64,000 nt of DNA from Mya arenaria (GCF_026914265.1 NC_069123.1:34486678-34550677); one strand, 5' to 3'; numbered from the stretch's first letter, positions 37,440 through 51,160 are shown. Numbers and translations are program-made. The notes: generated from the sequence alone by a model not told the origin.

Positions 37440-37620
37440 TCGCTCAAAAGCACATTGCTACAAAGTTCCGTTTCAACATGTTGACATTTACTAGGAAATC
37501 CACTCGTTTTGTTAAAATTTATCAAGTCCCCATCTATCTCAGTGTGATGGGCAGCGAACGTAAATACCCGTTTGCAATATTGACGAAGGTAAATTTATAT
37601 TACCATCGCTTCATAAAAAA
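37440..37620 (-). pseudogene. HS3ST relic D, exon 2 remnant
   Basis: The pieces GGAAATCCACTCGTTTTGTT, CAAGTCCCCATCTATCTC and AGCGAACGTAAATACCCGTT match copy B exon 2 in order. A large internal deletion has removed the sequence between the second and third. Confidence 0.8.
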
Positions 37621-38109
37621 GAAATATGATGTCACGTCCAAAACCCAAAACAATTTAAGATATTAAAACATGTTATTTTCGTTATAAATAAAAGACGATT
37701 GCATTTCTTTTTCTTATTTTTGGGAAATTCATTAACAACCCCAAGGGACCACTCCGCTGCAAGATGATGCGAGATATTGACAGTTCACGGGAATGATATG
37801 GTGTTTGCAGACCCTTTAAATAATATTGGATGAGGCCCTTATAATATGAGGTTGTTGTTGCTACGTTTATAGGCATGCTGATACTTGAGCGAAAGAAATG
37901 AACGAAACGCGGTATATACATATGGGTCATTACATGCCCATTATATGTGTTTTGAGTCTCGGATGTAATGATCTATACTTGAATATTTTAACGTGCAAAT
38001 ATGTTCTATTTTGAGCTTGAATTCATTGGTGAAACTCATAAAGACAAATATCACTGTAGGCATGAATGATTACAGCACTATTTATGTTCAAAAAAGAGTT
38101 TCAAGAGAA

Positions 38110-38510
38110 ATTACAATGTACGAGAAAAAAGTCAGAAATGTCATTGCGAAGTTTAAGGTATTCCAATATAGCTCTGGTTCCACACTATTCACCAATTTAA
38201 TCACATTCCGATGTCTCCTAAAACCGTTTTTAGCGATTTCTGCTTGGTATATTTGCCAATCATGATCTGTTATTTAAATTTAATATAGTTGTTGTATTAA
38301 CTATTGAATTTTTTATTACTTCTGACAAACAAAGTTCTTTCCGAGAAGGAAAACATTCACTACGACAATAAATCTTTGTTTGTTTGGGTATTTCTTTGAT
38401 AACCGATATATTTGCACCTTTTCTGTTGTGTTATTTAACAGAAACATCCACGCTTATATCACAACAATACAAGAATAAAGTATTTTCACTTTTCGAGAAA
38501 TTTAACATAT
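38110..38510 (-). pseudogene. HS3ST relic D, exon 1 remnant
   Basis: AAGTTTAAGGTATTCCAATA, CTCTGGTTCCACACTATTC and later the AACAGAAACATCCACG and AAAGTATTTTCACTTTTCG segments match exon 1 of copies A and B from catalytic loop to membrane anchor. Many indels break the frame. A degraded upstream block follows to about 38770. Confidence 0.82.
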
Positions 38511-38779
38511 GTAGATTTACAAAAACTAGATAAATATTTGGCGTCTTTAATCAAAATTAAATCCATAATCAGAAAAACATTTTAGCAGCATAAAGCATAT
38601 AATATCTCGTCATTGAACGAAAACGCATTAATTTTCCTGGAAACATTTTAACAATGAAACTGTTGGTGAGGCATCAGTATTAGCTATTGGTAATTTAACA
38701 CCGTTTCTCCAGTAATATCTCGCACTGGCAACCTGTAGCAAATCGGGTTGTAATACAATTCATTTATCGTAAAATTCCT

Positions 38780-40704
38780 TTTTGTTGTAATTATTGAAGT
38801 AGGAACTACAAGTATAAGTTTAGAGCACAGTTTATATTTCTGTGATATAAACTTAATCTTTCTTTTTTTCTAAGAAATGAAATAAAGTTGTTCTACGTCA
38901 AATTTTAAATATTTTATACAGATCTGAATTAATGCAAAACATTATCACCAGTCTTTTTGTGTTTTTCTGGTTCTTAACTTATGTATTAAAAGAAGGTGAC
39001 ATATGTTTGTGTCAATACACTTCCTATAACAGGCGATCTGAACATCACTTAATCAAAAAAAATATTCACTAAAGAGACATCTAATTTCACATAATATCAT
39101 AATATTACTCCAAAATTAACAAAAAAAAAGTCTTACTATCATTTATTTTGATCAAACAAAATTACTGAGTATATTATTCCTGTGCCGCAGTTATCTTTTA
39201 CAAGAGCATTTATAATGTTTATGAACTTCTTCTTTGAATGTGCATTATATTGAAATTCAAATTTGATGTTTTCAAAGTCTGAAATTTTTGTTAAGGGTTG
39301 TGTTCGTTAACCATGGTTTCAACCAGCATGGCGTCAATTATTCTTTTCAAAGATAATGCTGAAGTAATTTTCAGTCTTATTTAAACTCAACTGACAAAGA
39401 AGTGATTACCTAGCACCTTTTAAAAGTTAGTCAGCGATAGATAAATATGTGGTTTTAATTGTTTACATTATAAGTTTAGACGTATAATAATAGAACTATT
39501 TTAATCATTATCCGTGACCTATACTGCCACCAAAGTTTGTGTATATTTACAATTGTGTTATTTCAGTAAGCAATTTTTTGTTTCAAACCAGTGTTATTTG
39601 CTATAAATGAATTGTGTAATGTCAATGTTTTTTTTTTTAAATTGCTTGGAGAAACAAAAAGTATATAAGTGGTGTGTGCTTCTCGGGTTCAGCAGTATAT
39701 GAAAATAAAATGGTTCTTGTAAAACGTTTTTACCGTATGAAACATATTTAAATACCACAGGGTCCTTGTCCATTAATATGTTTAGTCCGAGTTTAAGACT
39801 CAGGTTCACAAAATTGAATTCTTAAAAGTTTGAAATATCTATTTTTGACTAATTTTGACAAAAGGATTGTGCCTGATGGTAGAACAAAATATTTGATTCG
39901 GACACAGTATTTGATCTTTGCTGCTGAAGTAGCATTTTCATAATTTAACAAAATGAAGAATTTGCTTTTCTGAGCTCACCAGACTCAAGGTGTGAATAAA
40001 TATAGGCCCATCGTTCATTCGAAGGCCTTTACAGCTATAATTTACACACTGTCAGATTAAACAGTGAAAACGGTGAAAAGGTTTTGACTCTCGCCTAATC
40101 TGCATGATATCTCGAACATCTTAACAATGATTTGTCTAAAGACGTCGGTATTTTCCTATCAGTGATTCCATACACGTCTTTTGCTAGACAAAACAATTAA
40201 ACTGTAAAACTTCCGGAGCCAAAGTTTACTTATAGGGAGGCTTCTATCACTACAAGAGTCCAGATATGTTGCAGATTTGTACTGGAAATTTACGTTCAAC
40301 ATTTCGATCGGACTATAAGAGGCTCAAATTATATTTGATATAGAGGACTTATCATTTATTTCGATGCAAAATATGAAAAAGCGACATTCAGCGCACTATA
40401 ACACAATCAGAAAAATAAATAAATTTAAAACAGCGACGTGTTATAAGTGTATAAAAAAGGACAGTATCCCTAATTTCATTTAAGACATGTTCTTTTGAAA
40501 TTGGAATGAACAATGAATCATATAGTTTATATATTTTTATAAGTACTCAGCCCTGTTTTACAATAGGTCTTGCACAATACAGAAATATTTATAGATAACA
40601 GGAAATATCACCATAGTTTATACCTTTTATTTTTTATTGAAAAACACTGTTAAAACAACTTATATATTTATTTAGAGGCAAGGAAGCATTGCAATAAACA
40701 TGGT
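38780..40704. other. Intergenic, no gene seen
   Basis: AT-rich with no supported feature. It separates relic D from the 3' end of intact copy B. Confidence 0.4.
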
Positions 40705-41344
40705 TTAGTTAATGATCTTTTGTAGCACATTCCATTCAAAGGTCTTGTTCATAAATTTAAACAAATACTGATTATAGGGACGATAAAAGTCATACAGACG
40801 TTTAAGTGTTGCTGAATCAGTTTGTACGTGGTTTCTTCCTTTAGTTGCACCAAAACACTTTGCTGTATTGTTCCGTTTTAACATCCTTATGCAAGGAAAT
40901 CCACGCGTTTTGTTGAAATAAATCAAGTTCCCATCTATCTCCCTTTGAACACCTATAAAGTCTTGCACGGTTTCTAAAACGCCAAGAGGATTGGCTATAA
41001 GATCCTCACCACTCACAATATGGATGTTACTTCTACCAAAATACTGGAACCAAGTTGTGAGGTAGCGAACGTAAATACCCGTTTTAACGATTGACGAATG
41101 CGTATTGATGTCACCATCTCTACGTAGAACTCTCCTACGAAAGGTCTGGTTGGATTTCACCTCATTTTTACTTACTGCCTGAGTGAAATCTGATATTGCT
41201 CTAACAACGGGGTCACGTATAACTACTACCAATTTGACATTTGGTGACAAATTGTATATTTTTTCTGGCACATCTTGAGACACGAAATACCGTGGAGTCT
41301 TTTCAATGGTGATCTCGTGGTCGTTTGTTGCTGGCATTTTTGAT
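40705..41344 (-). CDS. HS3ST: HS3ST-like copy B, exon 2
   Basis: This is the complete C-terminal exon: 212 residues and a stop. In order it shows SKMPATNDHEITIEKTPRYF, the 3'-phosphosulfate loop VVVIRDPVVRAISDFTQ, DGDINTHSSIVKTGIY, HIVSGEDLIANP and YFNKTRGFPC. The second cysteine follows in AKCFGATKGRNH, matching the disulfide pair and substrate-side Lys-Gly-Arg of the family. It ends FMNKTFEW plus a short tail. The phase 2 join with 42987-43417 gives 356 residues, within the usual 300-400 for HS3STs. No disabling change was seen, so this copy looks functional. Confidence 0.92.
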
Positions 41345-41904
41345 CTGAAAAATAAGATTTCGATATACAAAAAAATGTTATTCTACATATTGAAAGTAAA
41401 CCACGTATAACCCCCATTACAAAAATACGTAGACAATGTACATAAAAAATACTGTTCAAAATAATATTCATAAGGGGATACATATCATATACACCGTCGG
41501 AATATTTTCTGTTTAAGCCACAGTTATACTTTAAAGCTGGGGAGTAAATGCAAGACGGGCATAACCAAATCACGTCAATTGACGTTGTTTGAATTTATGC
41601 AAAACGACCAGCGTTCATTTCCAGATTTAGCCAACATAGTTATAATTGTCTTAACAATGTAACCATTGCAAAGTTACAGACAGCATGCAGCTACCTAAAA
41701 AAAGGAGATTGTTTGTATATTTAGCACGCTGAAATCTTGCCGTCCCCAGTTCAATGCCATCAATTTCTGTTCCACACTTCATGAATAAGAACTTTATTCT
41801 TAGAAATTTAGTTCAGACCAACAAAACAAAGTGCATGATACAGTCACAAAGTTTTCTTACATTATACGCACTTATATATGTTAAAGTACTAAAACATTTA
41901 GATA

Positions 41905-42010
41905 CAATATTTATGCAAAAAGCTGCAGAAACAAGCTCAGTAACAGAAAGTTTAAACATAAACCCGGTTTAATGGCACTGGGTAAACGCCAAAGACATAG
42001 AACATAAAAT
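41905..42010 (+). repeat. Dispersed repeat family R1 in copy B intron
   Basis: Contains CTGCAGAAACAAGCTCAG, AAACATAAACCCGGTTTAAT and GGGTAAACGCCAAAGACATA. The matching place of the copy A intron (about 1030) has different sequence. Confidence 0.75.
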
Positions 42011-42986
42011 CACAAACAACACTTATATATAGAGTTTAAAACAAACGTCAGTAGGTTTAGTACATGGGTGTAGTAAAAGATTTCCAAGCCAAACCATTTT
42101 AACGTCTTGTATTTAGAGATCTTTTTGAAATAGCTCTGTTGTTAATATGGCATTAAATTCATCGACTATTCTTCCTAGACAATAATATTTTAGATAACAG
42201 TAATTATGGTCTAACTTTTTAACACCTACACGAATTTCCTTTTGTGGTTGCAAGACGACTACGACCATTGCTTTATTCAAATGAATTCCATTAAGAGTCT
42301 CAAGGGAAATGAAAAGTTTTACCGTTGCAAGATGATGCATTATCTTGACGTTTCACGCAGATTGTATGGTGTGATGAAAACCCATATACTTACCATTTGA
42401 AGCCGCTATGGTGATGCATTTAATCATGTATTGAGAGGCGTTTAAACAGATCTGATTAACGGCGGGTGATCTCCTTATTTACTGCAGATCTATAGTTTGT
42501 GATTTTTAGTTCCACGTAAAATGGCCTATGCTTGAATATCAGACTGGTGACTTATCTATGTATGACATTTATAACGATAGACATTTCAATGATGGCAGCG
42601 TATAGTGAGAGACTTCTTATGTCACGATAACAATCTTAAGAGATTTCAATAGATATATGTATGGACGGCTAACATTGTCAATTTGTTTAACATTCAACAA
42701 CGCTGCGCAAGTATATAGCGTAGTAGTTTCAATTTATCAATTAAACCTCAAGACTTTACTCTAAGGAATCTTAATTAATTATGCAATAATACACTTAACT
42801 GGGAATCAGTTTGAACCGGTAAGCAATACAAAATACACGTTAATACATTACAATTAATTAATAACAGCATATTTCATTTTTTAGAAACTATTTCTAGTAA
42901 TGTCTCGTCATACATGCGAGAATGTTTAAGATGGAAAATGTTCCAAGGATTCATTTAATAAAGACAAGAAATAAAAAGGACAGTAC

Positions 42987-43417
42987 CTGTACCAGTCAAG
43001 TCCACGGTGGTAGTTTCTGTCAAAGAAGTGCGGCTCCGGCCCTGGGGCTTTTATCAAAGGGTGAAGTTTTAGGTATTCCAAGAGAGCCCTGGTTCCACAC
43101 TTTTTCACTCCGATAATAATCACCTTAGGAATTCTCCTCATGGCTTCGATTAGCGGCTTACTACTCAGGCTTTTAACTAATAATGATCTGTTATTGAATT
43201 TTAATGTGTTTATTGTTTGATTTATTGAGGTCCTTGTATGTTCAGATAAAGAGAGTTTTCTCTGAGACAGAACAAATTGGCTCTGTCTCGAACTCGTCAT
43301 TTCGTTGAATATCGATGTATTTTGCACTGATTTTGTTGTGTTTTTTAACAGAAATATCCGCGTTAATATTATAAAAATACAAATATAAAGTATATTCACT
43401 TCTCGACGAATTATCAT
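42987..43417 (-). CDS. HS3ST: HS3ST-like copy B, exon 1
   Basis: Same length and layout as copy A exon 1: ATG at 43417, signal-anchor at residues about 8-24, Ser/Asn-rich stem, [26 protein letters not shown] and GLDWYR. The donor is TACAG/GTACTG. Differences from copy A are scattered substitutions, mostly in the stem, with the catalytic part nearly unchanged. This fits two recent paralogs under constraint. Confidence 0.92.
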
Positions 43418-43494
43418 TTCTAGAAATATAAAAACTAAATAATTATTTCCGTGTGTTCAATTGAAATTAAGTTCACAATTAGTAAAACATTTTA

Positions 43495-43719
43495 TCAGAA
43501 GCAAGCAAATAAGATCTCGCTACTCCACTCCGACGCTTTCATTGTCTTGGAAACAATTGTCAATGAAGCTACTTGCGAGGCTAGTGAGAGCCACTGATCA
43601 TACGTAGTCATCGGTATTGGAAATCGGCAGCTCAACATCTCGTCTCCTATGTCGCTCTGTATTGGCGAAAACAGCTGTTGCATATTGGGTGGGTAGTTAT
43701 ACAACTCATTAATCGTCAT
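43495..43719 (-). other. Conserved block upstream of HS3ST copy B
   Basis: Reads PPNMQQLFSPIQSDIGDEML and then TYDQWLSLASQVASL, colinear with 2861-3085. No frame-breaking indel was seen between the two over this core. Confidence 0.4.
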
Positions 43720-43899
43720 TCTTTAAAAGCGTCGAATCTGTTTGTCGTGATTATTAAAGTATGAATTATTAAAATTGAGTATACTTGATATTTGTGTGAT
43801 ATTGACTTTAACTATTCAGATCTGAAATCTGTAAATCATCAACGGAAGAATGTTGGATTGGTATGGTAAATGTTGTTGTCAAAAAAGATAATGTAACAG

Positions 43900-44420
43900 A
43901 GAGTCTAAACATCACTTAATGAATACAACAAGGAATGAAAAGGTACATTCAAGTCTGCTGGGACTTCTGAATTTACACAATATCGGTGTTTATAGCCTTT
44001 GATTGAGAAGCAGAAGCAGCTCTGTTAAAGAGCAATGTCGATTTTGTGGTGATGATTTCCGATATGTGCCACTGATAAGTGACTAGAATAATAGTCTAGG
44101 GTCTTTGGAATACATTAAGAGTTACATAGTTAGATAATCAATTATTACACTTGTCTAATAATTTAGCTCGTCTATTTCTAGGAGAGGGCGACGGTGTTTT
44201 TGGCGCCGTTGTCATCAATCAATCATTCGACTTATCTTTCAAAATACAATGCTTTTATTGAAAACATATATTAAGGGCCAATCAGTCAGACTTTTTAAAG
44301 TTAGCCATGTTGTTAACATCATTGTTATTAAGCTTCAATATTTTACTGCTCTGGGTGTTTAATGGATACACGTGTGATCTGTAGTGTTCCTAACAAGATT
44401 GGAGACAACTGTTTCATCTT
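43900..44420. other. Upstream segment of duplication copy B
   Basis: Colinear with 3293-3800 of copy A, including GCTGGGACTTCTGA and TAGCTCGTCTATTTCTAGGA. No gene was seen. Confidence 0.6.
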
Positions 44421-44664
44421 TACTTGTTTTTTTTTCAATATTAGCACATCTTCAAATTATCAAGTAATCAAATAGTAATAATGATATCGTTAATCACGCT
44501 GTTTCACGAATGAATCTAATAAATGCGTTACCTCATCACGCTTGAACGCGTTTATCTTTTAGAGTTTGCATTTAACGATCTTCAAAACAGGTCAATATCT
44601 AATGGTTTTTTTTACCTTTTTGGAGAAAAGAAAATAATATATTATTCTGGAGTTATGTAACCCA

Positions 44665-44850
44665 CTTCATAATGCGATTCGATTGGTTGTCAATATATCT
44701 CGCGATTACAACTTCCGTCGAAGCATTGATCATTCCGAAAAATCTGCTCGTATGCAAAGCTCTCATCGACTGTGTGAAAGAATTCTTTGTCTTGAACGGT
44801 TTGTTCCGGATATCTAAACCGGGTTCAAGCCTAAACAAATATTCAGAGTT
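44665..44850 (+). repeat. Dispersed repeat family R2, copy 5
   Basis: Counterpart of 7080-7258 in the segmental duplication, and the best-preserved match to it. Confidence 0.75.
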
Positions 44851-45068
44851 TATTTGAAGTTGACTATGAAATAACAGCTAGTAAAATATCAATGCAATTT
44901 CTTTATCGAATATCTATCATGCCCCAATTCTGTAATACATTTGATTTTAGAATGTACGGATTATTTGTGCTACTGTTCGCTTAAATAAAGTGCATTTGGT
45001 CCGTTTACTCTATAACATTCTGTTTTAGTTTGTTCAATATTGAGCACGGCCTAACAGATGATATGCAC

Positions 45069-45070
<2 letters not shown>

Positions 45071-45129
<59 letters not shown>
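45071..45129. repeat. (AT)n microsatellite
   Basis: About 29 AT dinucleotides. The copy A counterpart near 7500 has only a short run. Confidence 0.95.
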
Positions 45130-45131
<2 letters not shown>

Positions 45132-45275
45132 TTCTAGCTTCCATCGGAGTACTGATCCAGAGTTCTAGATAAATCTTCTCTTAAACAAATCGCGTATAGA
45201 CTGTTTCAATGCATTCTTTGTCGTGTTCCGATATATTCCGGACATCTTAACCGAGTTCAATCAGGCATATATAAA
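45130..45275 (+). repeat. Dispersed repeat family R2, copy 6
   Basis: Counterpart of 7485-7650 in duplication copy A. Confidence 0.65.
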
Positions 45276-45754
45276 CAATTATTCATTTATGATATTTATT
45301 TTGAATACACAATTATCAAAATCAATCCTTAAACAGATATCTGATTTATGTTAACAATTTACAATCTATTCATATGTTTATGTGTCATAGGGTGTGACTT
45401 TCATATTTCAATAAAAGTGTTACAAATATATTCATTCGTATTTTGTTAAAATACCCTAATTCTCACATAGCCCGGGATTTGCTAATTTGCATATTACCAA
45501 GTTAACAAACGTACTACGAACGTACTTCCGTTTTATACGGAATATTATGAACGCACATCCGCCTACAGCGGACCGTTACATTACTTTCCCCTCCGAGAAG
45601 ACTTGTCCCGAGTCTTGGACTGGGAATCTTATGGGTAAGGCAACTCCGTTCTGGCAGTTGTCATTTTCCCACCGCTGCCACCATTTGTAACATGCGAGTC
45701 AAACAAACACACACCAGATAGCCGAGCTTTCTGGCGTAATGGAACAAAACACCA

Positions 45755-46605
45755 ACAGCAAGAAAGAAAGCACCATTTGTTTGGGAACAGGCTCAGCAGG
45801 ATGCGTTTGATGAATAAAAGACAAGGCTTGTCAATCCACCAATTCTGGCTCACGCCGATTACTCGAATCCATTCAAACTGCACACTGATGCGTCCATCAA
45901 AGGTCTCGGCGCAGTCCTCTACCAACATCAAGATGGAAAAGACCGTGTAATAGCGTATGCAAGTCGATCCCTGAAACAAGGTGAGAAGAATTATCCGGCA
46001 CATAAACTGGAATATCTTGCGCTTAAATGGTCTGTAACGGAGAAATTTCACGACTACCTTTACGGCACAGAATTCGAGGTTATCACCGACAATAACCCTC
46101 TGACGTACGTGACTACAACGGCAAAGCTCGACGCAACCGGTCAACGGTGGATAGCTGCATTGGCGAACTACAACTTTACTCCACGTTACCGAGCTGGACG
46201 TCCAAACGCAGATGCCGACGGTTTGAGTCGTGTTCAGATTGAAGTTGACACCATCGCAGCAGTTACCATTGCTACAACTTCATCACCAGAACAGACACCT
46301 TTCTGTCTTAGTACTATGAATCTGGACAGCTTACCGGAAGTTGGTGATGTTGAAGACAATATACATGAAGAAGAACTTGAAGCTTACTCATTGAGTACCA
46401 AAGATTGGAGGAAGGCTCAGATGAACGACGCTACCCTTTCAGTTGTCCACGAGTATATTCAGCGTGGTACTAGACCTCTTGCTCAGCAAAAGTCTGGAAA
46501 CGTATCTACAGCTGTGATTAAATACTCACGAGATTGGGATAACCTTGTTCTGAAGGACGGTGTCATGTATCGTCAAGCCAAGTACTGTTTCTTTTCAACG
46601 AAAGT
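45755..46605 (+). mobile_element. Truncated Ty3/gypsy retrotransposon pol fragment
   Basis: The frame encodes the end of reverse transcriptase and the RNase H domain of a Ty3/gypsy element: FKLHTDASIKGLGAVLYQ, VIAYASRSLKQGEKNYPAHK, TDNNPLTYV and NADADGLSRVQ. It then enters the spacer before the integrase zinc finger and stops at about 46600. An in-frame TAA in the FDE-KTRL segment (about 45828) and the absence of catalytic RT, integrase and recognisable LTRs show it is dead. It is GC-richer than its surroundings. It interrupts the copy B block that is continuous in copy A (about 7700-8210). Confidence 0.9.
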
Positions 46606-46854
46606 AATAGGCCTCTTGTGAATAATGGTCTGTGATGTTTCATTATTCATTGCATTGGCGTTACATTGAATACACCATTGGCGTTACACAATTAAAAGAT
46701 CGATTTATGTTGAGCAAGTTGATTTCCAACGAAAGTTTGCTATTTTTACATCAGACTAACAATGGTGCACTATCGGTCAGTGATGGAGAATATAGAATTG
46801 GATATAGTTATTATGTTAACAGTTTATATGTATACAATTATCTTACGAAACACG

Positions 46855-47170
46855 CTTTTCTCCACCTCTTACTGATACTCTACAGATACTGCACCCCTGT
46901 TTCACCCTGACTGATACTTCTCTCCCAAGCTCCACCGTGACTGCACCTGTGCCCCACCCCTGACGTATACCACTGTCTATGTTGCACCCCTGCTCAACTC
47001 ATCCTCCATCCCTGATTGATACTGCGCCCCTGCTATACCCATGCCTCACACTTGTATGATACTGCACTCCTGCTCTACCAGTGCCCTTCCCCTGACCTCT
47101 ACTCCTGCCCCTTTTCCACCGATGTCAGCCCCTGACTCATACATTATCCCTGCTCCACCGCTCCAACGAC
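46855..47170. repeat. Degenerate pyrimidine-rich minisatellite
   Basis: Irregular units of about 20-30 bp built on CTGCTCCACCCCTGACTGAT-like phrases. A shorter version is at 8510-8660 in copy A, so the tract expanded or contracted after duplication. Confidence 0.7.
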
Positions 47171-47189
47171 AACGAAAACAAGCAAGCAA

Positions 47190-48250
47190 ACAAGTACGTA
47201 ACCCTTTCTTTAAAGAGCACGTCTCTGAATAGCAAATGTTTAATTTACTTGTTAAGAAAATCGCAAAAGCTTGTTAGCAAGTTATTTATCGTTAACGACT
47301 TTTGATTCCCTCTTCTCTGAATAAAGATTTGAAAAACACTTCTGAGAGTAATTAGCTCTGTAATGAAGGTGAGATGTAAGTGCAGATTTCTGATAAACGG
47401 CACTAATGAGTGCTTAAGAAATACTATCCTGAAAGACTCTTACATGTGCTAGAGGGAAACATAAAATACATGAAGCATCGTAATAAAGATCACAGTTGAG
47501 AAGCAATTTAGTGCTAAAGCTTTTAATATACACATTTAACGTTCATTCAACATTCGGTTTTTAGTTAATGCGAGGAGTAGAGGTCAGAGGTGGGGCATTG
47601 GTAGAAAATGAGTGCTGTATCATACAGGGTGTGCATTTAACGGTACTACTCATTTGATTGTGTCAAATGCTATGCAAATAATGCAAATACTTTCAGCAAT
47701 TAAACTAGCCATTTCAATAATATAATAAAAATTACAGGGACAAGGCGATAAGTCCAAAAATTCAAATAAACAACAACTTTGTTTAGGCACAAGGTAAGGG
47801 CCAATCAATTTAAGACATTAACAAATAAACAATACATACACAAACGCCACCAATACCAAACACGCATCAGACTAGCTTTACCGATAAATGATACTTTCAC
47901 CAACTTTAAGCAGAATATATAAAGCCTGGTATACTACTCTGTTTTTTCTCTCTTTGCGTGACATTCGCGTATATCTTTGTTATAAATATCTCAGAGAAAC
48001 CGATTGCAATTCCAGATTCTCAAATGGCAGGATAATAATCTCATGATACAGATATTTGTCCACATTCGTGCAATGTCAAGCATCAGTTCATGATCGTAGC
48101 TCTTTCTTTTCCGAGAAATTGAATGAATAGGCCACTGGAGAATTATGAATTGTGATGATTTATCAATCATAATACAGAAAAAATTTGCATAAATAATATT
48201 TCGTAAGATGAGGTTATATATCACGAAATTATGACAGAAAGTGTGCCTTC
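47190..48250. other. Duplicated non-coding block (copy B)
   Basis: Colinear with 8650-9240 and 9885-10260 of copy A, without the LINE fragment found there. No gene was seen. Confidence 0.6.
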
Positions 48251-48664
48251 AACACAGGTACAATTCATTTATTCTCATTAATGTATGTATACGTACATTT
48301 AAACAAAGGAAGAATGTGAGTTGATGTATCTTATGCTTATCTTATTTATATACTTTACTTTTTCGCTCTTGTTTTAACGGCTCGAGAGAACATAAAATCA
48401 TCAAACTCCGATATAACAAACATCTTAGATGTTTTTCAAGAAGTTCCTAACTGATAGACTTTCATTCAGGTCAGACGTCAGTAACGGTGCATTAATTTCA
48501 TGATTGGTTACATTCGCTACAATATGTACGTATGTGGATGATATTGGTTCCCGTAGTAAATTGATGACTGTTAAACTGCTCAACTCAGACCTTTTAGATC
48601 AAAAATTGAGGGAACGCTTTTATTATTTCTATTTATTAGGGATTCTTATAATATAAGACTATTA

Positions 48665-48893
48665 AGTCAGATTGGTACAATGAATCTATGAAATAGCATT
48701 CCAGTTGTACACAGATAATAATTGGCAACATGTATCATGTTATTAAAGGTGTACTCTTACTCCCAAGTAAGACTAAATCAGATTGGTACTGTAACATTGA
48801 ATATATAACATAACATTCCAGTTTTAAACAGATAATAATTGGCAACATGTTTCATGTTATTCAAGACGCACTCCAACTCCCAAGTAAGATTTT
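48665..48893. repeat. Two-unit tandem duplication, about 115 bp
   Basis: Both units contain CAGATTGGTAC, AGATAATAATTGGCAACATG and ACTCCCAAGTAAGA. The second unit runs into the left end of the inverted-repeat element at 48860. Confidence 0.8.
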
Positions 48894-49215
48894 CCACAAC
48901 TAATACAAGTGTTTTAATATACAATAAAATTATAAATAAATGTCGAAAACAATGGTTCCTATAAAGGATACCGAGTTTAATATGAAAAAGGGTGCAGAAA
49001 ATACGGTTTTTCTACCTTATGAGGCGATAGTAGATTACAGTAAATCTATTTCGTTTTCAGCTAATTAATACACGGTTATAATCTTGTTATCAGTAATTAA
49101 TACTTTTCAGAAATACATTTTTTAGTTATTAGTTTAATATTTATCACTCAACTTTTATGTTTGTTATGCATGCGTACATATGTATTGATTTTGATTAAGA
49201 GTGCCACTTTAAGCA
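48860..49215. mobile_element. Inverted-repeat element, uninterrupted copy
   Basis: Starts near CGCACTCCAACTCCCAAG and ends GAGTGCCACTTTAAG, which are imperfectly inverted. The body matches 57362-58706 without the insertion found there, including AAAACAATGGTT, AAGGATACCGA and CAGTAAATCT in order. A single TTAA lies at 49065-49068. Confidence 0.75.
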
Positions 49216-51160
49216 GCTTCTACTTTGTGTTTGAAAATCAGAATTAACCTATTTTTGGATTTATTTTCTACATTATGTATTTTGTGATTCGCGTTTCATA
49301 CTTTAAATCATTTATGATTGATATTTTTTTATCTTTTCTTACAGCATTCTTTCTAAGCACAATTACATTTTTAAATCCTTGATCGTATCGATAAATATTT
49401 GTATACCCAACTCTAGTTGCTACAGCGATATTCTCCTTTCAAAGGCTTCCTCCATATAAACTAACTGATCGGTTTATATATAGCCTTTTAAATAATTATT
49501 TCAACCGAGACTAAAACGGCAATATATATCATGATAAATTTATGTCAGAATTTGAAAAAGAATACTTTTGGGAAAAAGTTGATCTCATTTCTCTGCAACA
49601 TTAACTGACTAAGATTTATGACACCATTTTGCTTTACCTTCTGGCAAATTAAACCTTTAGTTTTTTCAGCACATATTTAAAAAAAAAACACGGGAAATAA
49701 CGCTTTTATGTTTTTTATAATTTTAAAAAATCATTTTAATTTCTAATCTTTAGCAATAAATGCGCATTTATTACGTCGGTTATTTATTTAGTTTTGACTT
49801 TCAATATTTAGCAAGCATAATACATACATCCTTTGCAACATGTGTAGGTGTAATAAGGAGTTGAGCAAATTTACGAAAGACGATTCAGAATTTAAATAAA
49901 AAAGCATTTGCATTTTATTTCGGAAAAGTCTACAAAAATGTTGTTGTATTTTTCAATATTCGTGCGTTTTCCAACTAATCGGCTTCAACATGATACATGT
50001 CTAGCCAATTCCATTACGCGATCTCCATAGGTCAGAATTTGATGTGCAATGTGTGAACATCAGCGTATAATTGCGCTATGACTTCAACGCGTGTGGTTCT
50101 ACTTTCAATGTCTGAATGACAAAAAGGCAGTATAAAAAGAAAGATGGTCCAATTCTTAGGGACATACCAAGAATACTAATACTTCAAACTTGCCGAACAA
50201 ACACCAACGTTAATGAATAAATTGGGAAAATAAGGACATAAACACAAATCTTTGAAGATCTTTTCAAATAATTAGAGACCTATTCAAATAATTAGGGACC
50301 TTTGTAAATTCGGTCTATTTCGTTTCATGAGGTTTCTAATTATGTGTTGCAATCACTAAAAAATAACAAGGTTTAGTATAATTCCGAAATAAGTTTGAGG
50401 GGGGGGTAATGATATTGAGAACCAGACTAAGCATTAAACCAAAAAGCTTTATATATACTGTGACGCATATACTAAGCGCTATATATGATGTAATTCTGTA
50501 ATTCAAACACTATATGGTTCAAAGAGGTCCCTGAACATCATACTTTCAATTATAAAAGCAACATACTGGCTTATTGAAATCAGCCTTGATCTGCAGGTGA
50601 TAGCCTACGTTTGAAGGAGATCTAGAAACAAATAATACAATTTCTTAAGTGTTTTTATATCAAATATATAATGTACATGAATAACGCATCCAGAATTATG
50701 TATAACTTTGCATTTTGTTTCAGTCGAAGAACACACAAAAGATGATAGGTGGAAGAAGGGGGTCAAATTATTGTTAGAAATATTGTTGCTTTTTGAAACT
50801 TTTATTAACATTTTGGTTATTTTATGTTATAGTCATAGCTCTGTTGGTGAGTTATGATCATTTAATGACTTAGTTTAACCAGTATTTATTGCAAAAAAAT
50901 AACATGATCAGTGAGTAAGCTGAGTAACATAGATAACATAAAAATAGGATAATATGCAATGATATAGATTTTACAGAATTGTTAAAAATGTAAATGTTTC
51001 TTTACTTATAGTAGACTATTCAAACTTGTTATGCATATTGGTCTTGGGCAGTATTGAATTAAAGATCCGATGGTCAAATTGACCGTTACAAAAGAAAATA
51101 CTGGCGCTACCGGCACCCGCAGCAATTCTTTCTTATCCCTATAAATATTTTAACCTTAAT
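49216..51160. other. Intergenic, no gene seen
   Basis: AT-rich. Weak similarity at 49410-49540 to 10330-10470 marks the far end of the segmental duplication. Nothing else is supported. Confidence 0.4.

Noticed and set aside
46109..46621. Host protein gene
   Set aside because: It is the RNase H part of a gypsy polyprotein, with an upstream in-frame stop and missing domains.
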